Under the pieces are notes generated by a model, which saw only the letters and a program-made list of their open reading frames with translations, searched no databases and was not told where the DNA came from. A program made the position numbers and the translations under genes. Of a DNA stretch of 5,783 nt, positions 1 through 5,783 are shown piece by piece. The first letter of the stretch is position 1. Every line of letters begins with the position of its first letter. Source of the stretch: Pseudomonadota bacterium (GTDB lineage: Bacteria; Pseudomonadota; Alphaproteobacteria; Rhizobiales; Rhizobiaceae); the NCBI GenBank assembly GCA_023393575.1, contig JAEWKX010000317.1:1-5783 (forward strand), read 5' to 3'.

Positions 1-99
1 CAGCCCGGCGGCTCGATGCGCGACCAGGAAGTGATCGACGCTGCCAACGAGCATGGCGTCGCCATGGTGTTTACCGGGATGCGGCATTTCCGCCACTAG
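1..99 (+). CDS. purH: PurH C-terminus (AICAR transformylase/IMP cyclohydrolase), 5' partial
   Basis: Frame 1 is open from the left edge to a TAG at 97-99 and gives 32 residues, beginning [19 protein letters not shown] and ending [11 protein letters not shown]. This matches the strongly conserved end of bacterial PurH, where a GGS-x-RD segment is followed by VIxAAxExGxAMVFTGxRHFRH. In the full protein this end belongs to the AICAR formyltransferase domain. That domain transfers a formyl group from 10-formyltetrahydrofolate to AICAR, and the N-terminal domain then closes the ring to IMP, the last two steps of cytoplasmic de novo purine synthesis. The family is usually a little over 500 residues, so more than 90% of the gene lies left of the window. 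It converges on the transporter gene, and the two stop codons overlap. The identification rests on the tail alone but is very characteristic. Confidence 0.95.
   Translation, partial: QPGGSMRDQEVIDAANEHGVAMVFTGMRHFRH
96..99. other. CTAG palindrome holding both convergent stop codons
   Basis: The four bases CTAG read the same on both strands. The TAG at 97-99 ends purH on the plus strand, and the TAG formed by the complement of 96-98 ends the transporter on the minus strand. The two coding regions therefore overlap by four bases and no untranslated space lies between them. Any terminator for either transcript must lie inside the opposing gene. I saw no clear GC-rich stem followed by a T-run within about 60 bases on either side. 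Confidence 0.9.
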
Positions 100-1493
100 G
101 AGTTGGTGACGCGGCCAGCCGGATATGGAGTGCGCAACAGGATCAGCAGGCCGCCCAGAAGGAACAGGAGGAGGGTCGCCATGCCGATGCGTGCCGACCC
201 GGTGGCATAGGTGGCCAGCGAGAAAAGCAGCGTTGCCATAAAGCTTGTCGCCCGGCCGGACAAGGCATAGATGCCGAAATAGCGCCCGGCATCGGAGAGA
301 CTGACGCTGCGTGCGAGATAGGAGCGTGAGGAGGCTTGCACGGGCCCGAAGGCAAGGCCGATCAGCAGGCCGAAGATCACATAGGCCTTCTCCGCCGCCG
401 TCCCGAACAACCCGCCGCTGTCTTCCAGTCCGAGCGGCATCAGCCCGAAGAAGACGAAGCCGGGGCCGGTCGAGATGATGCCAATGGTGGCAGCCAGAAG
501 CAGCGTCAGGCTGATCAACACCACCACCTTCGAGCCGAGCCGGAGATCAAGGTGGCCCGCGACAAGACATCCGAAGATGGCGATCACGTTCAGCAGGATT
601 CCGTAGACGCCGATCTCGATCGTCGCCCATCCGAACATGCCGGCGGCGAAAGCGCCTCCCAGGATCAGCAGGCCGTTCACCCCGTCCTGATAGAGCATTC
701 TGGCGATCAGGAACCTGGTGATCGCAGGTCGTTGCCGCAGCTCGCCGAGCGTGCCTCGGAGTTCCCCGATGCCGCTCCGGACCGCCTGCCTCATCGGCAG
801 GCCCCTGGCGGCGTCGGGGGTGAAGAGGAACATCGGCAGGACGAACAGCAGATACCAGCCGGCAGCAATCGGCCCGGTGATGCGGGCGTCCTCGCCGCGC
901 GCGGGGTCGAGCCCGAACAACGGCTCGATCCCGAGAAGGGTGAGGCCCGTATCGGGGCTGCCGGCGAGCAGCGTCACGACGAGGATAAGCACCAGCATGC
1001 CGCCGAGATAGCCGAGACCCCAGGCCGTGTTTGAGACCCTGCCCACCTGTTCCTGGTCGACGAGGCGCGGCATCATGGAATCGTTGAAGACGATGGAGAA
1101 TTCCGCCGCGAGCGATGCGAGGATCATCAGGAGGAGTGGCCAGATCAGGCTCGACCCGGGGGCAGCGAACCAGAGCAGCGACAGGCAGACGATCTTGACG
1201 ACGGCAAAGCAGGCGATCCAGGGTTTTCGCGGCCCGGACTGGTCCGCAATCGAGCCTAGCACCGGTGAAAGGAGTGCGATCAGGATCGACGAGATCGTCG
1301 CCATGTTGCCCCAGGCCGCCTGCGCCGCCACGGGATCCTCCGTCAGCCGTGCGACGAAATAGGGACCGAACACGAAGGTCACGATCACCGTGAAGAAGGG
1401 CTGGGCCGCCCAGTCGAACAGCATCCAGCTCCAGATGCCGCGCCGGGACCGCCCGGAGGGCGGCGAAGCTTCAGGCGCGGCGGTTGCCGTCAT
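96..1493 (-). CDS. UMF1/Atg22-like major facilitator superfamily transporter
   Basis: This complete 465-residue, very hydrophobic protein has about twelve membrane helices, at roughly residues 22-44, 66-83, 92-112, 115-133, 156-177, 207-224, 260-285, 292-314, 322-342, 370-388, 405-430 and 435-453. The N-terminus is short, polar and cytoplasmic, with the basic stretch RSRR before helix 1 and no cleavable signal. An MFS motif A-like loop ([13 protein letters not shown], residues 80-92) joins helices 2 and 3. FNDSMMPRL (136-144) followed by [15 protein letters not shown] (151-165), and [13 protein letters not shown] (404-416), are typical of the UMF1 branch that includes yeast Atg22. Longer non-membrane segments lie at about 178-206 and 343-369. 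The ATG at 1491-1493 is supported by AGAGGA seven bases upstream. The start is 18 bases after the glutamate dehydrogenase stop, which suggests co-transcription. Yeast Atg22 exports amino acids from the vacuole; most bacterial members are uncharacterised, so the substrate and direction here are unknown. Family call strong, function open. Confidence 0.9.
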   Translation of the reverse strand: MTATAAPEASPPSGRSRRGIWSWMLFDWAAQPFFTVIVTFVFGPYFVARLTEDPVAAQAAWGNMATISSILIALLSPVLGSIADQSGPRKPWIACFAVVKIVCLSLLWFAAPGSSLIWPLLLMILASLAAEFSIVFNDSMMPRLVDQEQVGRVSNTAWGLGYLGGMLVLILVVTLLAGSPDTGLTLLGIEPLFGLDPARGEDARITGPIAAGWYLLFVLPMFLFTPDAARGLPMRQAVRSGIGELRGTLGELRQRPAITRFLIARMLYQDGVNGLLILGGAFAAGMFGWATIEIGVYGILLNVIAIFGCLVAGHLDLRLGSKVVVLISLTLLLAATIGIISTGPGFVFFGLMPLGLEDSGGLFGTAAEKAYVIFGLLIGLAFGPVQASSRSYLARSVSLSDAGRYFGIYALSGRATSFMATLLFSLATYATGSARIGMATLLLFLLGGLLILLRTPYPAGRVTNS

Positions 1494-1500
1494 TCGCGCA

Positions 1501-1506
1501 TCCTCT
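1501..1506 (-). promoter_or_regulatory. Ribosome binding site of the transporter gene
   Basis: On the minus strand, AGAGGA lies seven bases before the ATG at 1491-1493, a good Shine-Dalgarno match and spacing. It sits inside the 18-base gap after the dehydrogenase stop codon (TGA, 1512-1514) and fixes the transporter start at 1493. An out-of-frame ATG at 1499-1501 overlaps the end of this site. It reads only three codons before a TGA that overlaps the true start as ATGA, and it has no upstream site of its own at usable spacing. Confidence 0.75.
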
Positions 1507-1511
1507 TCGCA

Positions 1512-4500
1512 TCATGCAGATGAAGTTTCGGATCGAAGCTCCGCCAGATCCCCGAGGAGGCCGGCGGCCACCGACAGCTTCGCCAGATTGAAGTCCGGCG
1601 AATCGCTCAGCGGGAGCAGTTCGTTGGCCAGCCGGTCCATCTGCGGACGCTTGCTTCCGTACCAGGCTTCCAAAGGCTTCCTGTCGGCTGGATGCGAGGC
1701 AAGTGCGGAGCAGACGATATCGCGGCGTGCCGCGGAGATCTGTGCAAGGCTGCGTCCCAAGGCGACGCTCTCGTAGTGGTCCGTCGGTCGGATCGACTCC
1801 CCGAGCGTAAGCAGCCTGTCGATCCTGAAGGTCTCCGTTGCGGCGAAGTAAGTCTGGGCGACATGGCCGATGTCGCTGCCGGTGCGATCGCCGATCAGCA
1901 GAAGCTCCGGGACGAGGGCCAGCGTTGGCAGGTGGCTGACATCCGCTGCGAGATGCGCGGGCACGCCTTCCGCCTCCAGTTCCGCGGCTTGTTCGCCCGC
2001 TTCGGATGCGAGGCCGAGGGAATCGAGGATGCCCTTGAGCTTCTTCGTCCCTGTCCTGAGGGCGGCTATCGCCGTTTCCATGGATCCCAGGCCCGCGCGC
2101 GTCGTGAGGATGAGGTGCGTCGCATCCCTGAAGATCTCGCCGATACGGGCATAGAGATCGTTCTGGACCTGTCCCGAGATCCGGCCATCGAGCGCATCCG
2201 TCGCTCCCCACAGCCGGGGCAGGTCGAAGCCGTCGCGGGCGAGATAGGCAGCCTTCACCACATCCGTGGGGGATGCGCCCGTGGCATCGATCATCGCCTG
2301 CACGAAGCCCGGGCCTCCGCGATTGATCACCTCGTTCGCAAGCACGGTGGCGACGATCTCCCGATGCAGCCGATGGCCTTCGATGTCCGCTGCGAAGGTT
2401 TTCTGCATCCTTGCAGGGAAATAGCCCTTCAGGACGTACGCCAGATACGGTTCGTCCGGTAGGGCGCTTTCCAGGATCTCGTCGAACAGCGTGAGCTTGG
2501 CATAGGAGAGCAGCACCCCGATCTCCGGCCGGGTCAGCGGCTTTCCGGCCTGATAGCGCTCCGAAAGCTCCGATTCGGCCGGCAGGGTCTCCACCGTGCG
2601 GTTCAGATGGCCTTGCGATTCGAGAACCGACATCAGCCGCGACAGGGCTTCGCGATTGTCGGCACCTTGCCGCTCCGTCAGCGAAATCGCCAGCGTCTGG
2701 AGGTAATTGTTGCGAAGCACCAGCGCGGCGACCTCGTCCGTCATCGAGGCCAGGAGCTGATTGCGCTTTTCGCGGGTAAGGCGCCCCGACCGCATGGCCG
2801 AACTGAAGGCGATCTTGATGTTCACCTCGACGTCCGACGAGTTCACGCCGGCCGAGTTGTCGATCGCATCCGAGTTCAGCCGGCCTCCGTTCAGGGCGTA
2901 GGCGATGCGACCCTTCTGGGTGACGCCGAGATTTGCACCCTCGCCGATGACCTTAGCACGAACCTCTGTGCCGGCCACGCGGATCGGATCGTTCGCCCGG
3001 TCTCCGACCTCCGCATCGGTTTCGGAAGCAGCCTTGATATAGGTGCCGATTCCGCCGAACCAGAGCAGGTCGACAGGGTTCCTGAGGATGGCTGCCATGA
3101 TCTCGAAGGGTGTCGCAACGTCCTTGCCGATGTCGATGGCGGCCATCGCCTGCGGCGTGAGCTTCACCGACTTTTCGGCGCGGGAAATGATCATTCCGCC
3201 TTCGGAGAGGCATGCGCGATCGTAGTCCTGCCAGCTTGACCGCGGCAGGGCGAAGAGACGTTGCCGTTCTGCAAAGGAGCGGCTTGTCTCGGGCGCCGGG
3301 TCGATGAAGATGTCGCGATGATCGAAGGCCGCAACCAACCGGATATGCGGCGACAACAGCATGCCGTTGCCGAACACATCCCCCGACATGTCGCCGACGC
3401 CGGCGACCGTGAAGGGCGTCGTCTGGATGTCGATATCCATCTCGCGGAAATGCCGCTTGACGGCCTCCCAGGCGCCACGTGCCGTGATCCCCATCTTCTT
3501 GTGGTCGTAGCCCGCCGAGCCGCCGGAGGCGAATGCGTCGTCGAGCCAGAATCCGGCCTCCTGGGCGAGGCCGTTGGCGGTGTCGGAGAAGGTCGCCGTG
3601 CCCTTGTCGGCGGCAACGACGAAGTAGGGATCGTCGCCGTCGATCCGGACCGTATTTTCCGGGCCGACAACCTCGTCACCGACGATGTTGTCGGTGATAG
3701 ACAAGAGCGTGCGGATGAAGGTCTTGTAGGCCTCCCGACCGGCGGTGAAGATCTCCTCACGGGATCCGGCGGACGGTAGCGCCTTCGGCACAAAGCCGCC
3801 CTTCGCTCCCCCCGGGACGATCACCGCATTCTTGACCTGCTGCGCCTTTACGAGCCCCAGGACCTCGGTGCGATAGTCCTCGGCCCGATCCGACCAGCGC
3901 AGGCCGCCGCGTGCGACCTTGCCGAAGCGCAGGTGCACGCCTTCGACGTCCGTACCGTAGACGAAGATTTCACGGAACGGGCGCGGCTGGGGCAGGCCGT
4001 CGAGAAGCTTGGGATCAAACTTGAAGGCGAGAGTCGCGGGGGACAGGCCCGCCTCGGTGCACTGGAAATAGTTGGTGCGAAGCGTCGCATCGATGGCGTT
4101 GATGTAGCGCCGGAAGATCCGGTCGTCGTCGAGGCTAGGCACGCCTGACAGCGCGTCCTCCAGTTCCGCATGGCGGCTTGCCAGCGCCTTCGTCCGCGCC
4201 TTGTCGCCCAGTCGCGGATCGAAGCCGTCATGGAACAGCTGGAAGATCGCACGCGAAATCGTCGGATACCGGGCGAGCGTTTCGCCGATCAGCGGTTGCG
4301 AGTAGACGATGCCGGCCTGTCGCAGGTAACGCGCGTAGGCGCGCAACACCGTGGTTTCCCGCGTCGTCAGCCCTGAAAGCAGTACGAGGCGGTTGAAGGA
4401 GTCGTTGTCGGAAAGGCCGCTGAACGCGGCGAGAAAGGCTTCCTCCAGCCGGTCGGCATCCCGCTCGAGCACGAACGAGCCGTGACGCAGTTGAAGCTCC

Positions 4501-5783
4501 ATGTCGTGGAGAGCGACCGGTTTGCCGGCGTCGTCGGTTCGTACGCCGATATCGAATGTCTGCTCGCTGACGACCCGAAAACCGAGGTTCTCCAGAAGCG
4601 GTACCCGTCGTGACAGGGACAGATGCTGCGGCTGGTGGAAGATCTTGAGCCGCAGCGTTCCTTCCTCGTCTTGCGGGCGGGTATAGAAGGAAATCCGGAT
4701 CGGCTCGCCGGCCGCACAAGCGGCAATGTCTTCCAGATCAGCATAGGCTTCTTCCACCGAGAAGGCTTCCTGGAAGGCGTTGTTGACGGACAGCTTTACG
4801 TGTCCGCCAGCAAGCGTCACGAAGCGCTGGCTCCACGGGGTCGAGATCGCCCGGATGGTTTCTTCCAGCGCCGTCTGCGGAATCCGCGGCGTACGACCGT
4901 TTCGGCGGCCGATAATGATGTGCACGCGTGCGACGCCCCCTTCCGGAAAGGCGGGATAATAGGCGGAAAGATGGCCATCATAGACCTTTGCCAGGTAGTC
5001 GCTCACCTTCTCCCGGACGTAGGAATTGTAGTCCTCGCGTGGCACGTAGACGATGACCGACACGAAGCGGTCGAAGTGGTCGATGCGAGGCAGAGCGCGT
5101 ACTCTCGGTCTCTCGCTGAGTTCCATGATCTGTTCGCAGAAACGCCCGAGTGTCGGCACGTCGATCTGGAAGAGGTCGTCGCGCGGGTAAGATTCCAGCG
5201 TGTTGGCGAGCATGCGTCCGGAGTGACTATTGGGGTCGAAGTCGAACTGCTCCTCGACCCGCTGCGTCTTGGCCCGCAGCAGTGGGATGTCGCGCACGGA
5301 ATGGGTATAGGCCGTTGCAGTGAAAAGGCCGACTACCCGAAGTTCGCCGGTCACCCGACCGTCCGCATCAAAGCGCTTGATACCGACATAATCCATGTAG
5401 GCACGGCGGTGGACGACCGACTTGACGTTGGCTTTCGTGACGATAAGGAAGTCCGGGCCATCGAGGAATTCGAGGATCTCCGGCGTCGTCGTGACGGCGT
5501 CCTTGCCCTGGCGCAGGACGAGAACATCCGGATCGGACAGGATTCCGAGACCTCGCCCCTTGCTGCGTTCCACCTTCGCGTCGGCGCCCATGCCGGAATA
5601 AACATATTCCCGCATGCCTAGGAAGGTGAAGTTGTCGTCGCGCAGCCAATCGAGAAATGCCAGTGCCTCGTCGCGGTCGCCTTTCTTGCTCCTGGAGAAG
5701 GCGCGCAGCTGCTCCGCGGCCCCCTGCAGAAGGTCGAGCATCGGCCTCCAGTCCGCGATGGCTACATGTACCTGGTCGAGGAC
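1512..5783 (-). CDS. Large NAD-dependent glutamate dehydrogenase (180 kDa class), 5' partial
   Basis: This is the oxidative glutamate dehydrogenase (EC 1.4.1.2): L-glutamate + NAD+ + water gives 2-oxoglutarate + ammonium + NADH, in the cytoplasm. The frame stays open from the TGA at 1512-1514 to the right edge, so 1423 residues are visible. The family is usually about 1,570-1,620 long, so roughly 150-190 N-terminal residues are missing. The internal Met at 5741 is not the start, because the 14 codons before it (VLDQVHVAIADWRP) also look like the family. Counting from the edge: FLDWLRDDNFTFLGMREY at 43-60; ACT-like regulatory regions near 235-330 and 364-415; a helical linker; then the catalytic domain (PF05088 type). 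That domain shows RGGLRWSDR (625-633), VKAQQVKNAVIVPGGAKGGF (645-664) with probable catalytic Lys661, AADKGTATFSD (724-734) with probable catalytic Asp726, a Rossmann GVGDMSGDVFGNG (795-807), and GEGANLGVTQ (947-956). Residues from about 1060 form the helical C-terminal region. No frameshift or missing catalytic motif is seen. It is probably first in an operon with the transporter. Such genes are variously called gdh, gdhA, gdhB or gdh2, so no symbol is assigned. Confidence 0.96.
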   Translation of the reverse strand, partial: VLDQVHVAIADWRPMLDLLQGAAEQLRAFSRSKKGDRDEALAFLDWLRDDNFTFLGMREYVYSGMGADAKVERSKGRGLGILSDPDVLVLRQGKDAVTTTPEILEFLDGPDFLIVTKANVKSVVHRRAYMDYVGIKRFDADGRVTGELRVVGLFTATAYTHSVRDIPLLRAKTQRVEEQFDFDPNSHSGRMLANTLESYPRDDLFQIDVPTLGRFCEQIMELSERPRVRALPRIDHFDRFVSVIVYVPREDYNSYVREKVSDYLAKVYDGHLSAYYPAFPEGGVARVHIIIGRRNGRTPRIPQTALEETIRAISTPWSQRFVTLAGGHVKLSVNNAFQEAFSVEEAYADLEDIAACAAGEPIRISFYTRPQDEEGTLRLKIFHQPQHLSLSRRVPLLENLGFRVVSEQTFDIGVRTDDAGKPVALHDMELQLRHGSFVLERDADRLEEAFLAAFSGLSDNDSFNRLVLLSGLTTRETTVLRAYARYLRQAGIVYSQPLIGETLARYPTISRAIFQLFHDGFDPRLGDKARTKALASRHAELEDALSGVPSLDDDRIFRRYINAIDATLRTNYFQCTEAGLSPATLAFKFDPKLLDGLPQPRPFREIFVYGTDVEGVHLRFGKVARGGLRWSDRAEDYRTEVLGLVKAQQVKNAVIVPGGAKGGFVPKALPSAGSREEIFTAGREAYKTFIRTLLSITDNIVGDEVVGPENTVRIDGDDPYFVVAADKGTATFSDTANGLAQEAGFWLDDAFASGGSAGYDHKKMGITARGAWEAVKRHFREMDIDIQTTPFTVAGVGDMSGDVFGNGMLLSPHIRLVAAFDHRDIFIDPAPETSRSFAERQRLFALPRSSWQDYDRACLSEGGMIISRAEKSVKLTPQAMAAIDIGKDVATPFEIMAAILRNPVDLLWFGGIGTYIKAASETDAEVGDRANDPIRVAGTEVRAKVIGEGANLGVTQKGRIAYALNGGRLNSDAIDNSAGVNSSDVEVNIKIAFSSAMRSGRLTREKRNQLLASMTDEVAALVLRNNYLQTLAISLTERQGADNREALSRLMSVLESQGHLNRTVETLPAESELSERYQAGKPLTRPEIGVLLSYAKLTLFDEILESALPDEPYLAYVLKGYFPARMQKTFAADIEGHRLHREIVATVLANEVINRGGPGFVQAMIDATGASPTDVVKAAYLARDGFDLPRLWGATDALDGRISGQVQNDLYARIGEIFRDATHLILTTRAGLGSMETAIAALRTGTKKLKGILDSLGLASEAGEQAAELEAEGVPAHLAADVSHLPTLALVPELLLIGDRTGSDIGHVAQTYFAATETFRIDRLLTLGESIRPTDHYESVALGRSLAQISAARRDIVCSALASHPADRKPLEAWYGSKRPQMDRLANELLPLSDSPDFNLAKLSVAAGLLGDLAELRSETSSA

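Noticed and set aside
336..1034. Plus-strand open frame of 232 codons antisense to the transporter
   Set aside because: The translation is dominated by Gln, Glu, Asp and Arg, the usual reverse image of a hydrophobic membrane protein in high-GC DNA.
1494..1511. Possible separate promoter for the transporter in the intergenic gap
   Set aside because: Eighteen bases are too short for a complete promoter, and they are occupied by the ribosome binding site. A promoter inside the dehydrogenase 3' end cannot be excluded, but I saw no clear -35/-10 pair.
1471..2211. Minus-strand frame of 246 codons spanning the end of the dehydrogenase and the start of the transporter
   Set aside because: It is an Arg/Gly/Pro-rich off-frame reading over two real genes. 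The ATG at 1510-1512 in the same frame, just at the dehydrogenase stop, would give only 13 residues before a stop and has no independent support.
1692..2462. Plus-strand open frame of 256 codons antisense to the dehydrogenase C-terminal region
   Set aside because: The composition is shadow-like, with no family motif, and it overlaps a real gene completely.
2607..3239. Plus-strand open frame of 210 codons antisense to the catalytic domain
   Set aside because: Same reasoning: the conserved catalytic motifs on the minus strand explain the sequence constraint here.
4623..5621. Plus-strand open frame of 332 codons antisense to the dehydrogenase
   Set aside because: It lies wholly inside the confidently identified dehydrogenase. 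Its translation is rich in Arg, Asp and Val with no recognisable motif, as expected for the antisense shadow of a high-GC gene.
5739..5741. ATG at 5741 as the true start of the dehydrogenase
   Set aside because: The frame continues open to the window edge with family-like residues (VAIADWRPM), and the protein would be far shorter than the family's usual length.
1..5783. Mobile element, CRISPR array, tRNA/rRNA or long repeat
   Set aside because: I looked for transposase-like frames, terminal inverted repeats, spaced direct repeats and tRNA-like cloverleaf sequence and saw none. Coding sequence fills the window except for 18 bases.

Overview
The window looks like ordinary chromosomal core sequence from an alphaproteobacterium, most likely of the Rhizobiales (Rhizobium/Sinorhizobium-like). 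The reasons are the high GC content (about 60% judged by eye), the very large NAD-dependent glutamate dehydrogenase typical of this group, and my recollection, not checked here, that purH, a UMF1-type transporter and this dehydrogenase lie together in rhizobial genomes. No organism can be named with certainty.

Layout from left to right: (1) positions 1-99, plus strand, hold the last 32 codons of purH, the bifunctional purine biosynthesis enzyme. (2) Positions 96-1493, minus strand, hold a complete 465-residue, 12-helix major facilitator of the UMF1/Atg22-like type. It converges on purH so tightly that both genes end inside one CTAG palindrome. (3) Positions 1512-5783, minus strand, hold 1423 codons of the giant (about 180 kDa class) NAD-glutamate dehydrogenase. 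This gene runs off the right edge of the window, so its start and promoter are not visible. Only 18 bases separate its stop from the transporter start, and those bases carry a good ribosome binding site. The two minus-strand genes therefore probably form one transcription unit, with the dehydrogenase first.

Functionally, the dehydrogenase would deaminate L-glutamate to 2-oxoglutarate and ammonium, feeding carbon into the TCA cycle. The downstream transporter belongs to a family whose yeast relative Atg22 exports amino acids from the vacuole. A link to amino acid or nitrogen handling is thus plausible, but its substrate cannot be read from the sequence. purH is a separate, convergent neighbour.

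I saw no RNA genes, mobile elements, CRISPR arrays, long repeats or intergenic stretch longer than 18 bases. I found no convincing undescribed system. The findings below are modest points of genome organisation and active-site detail.
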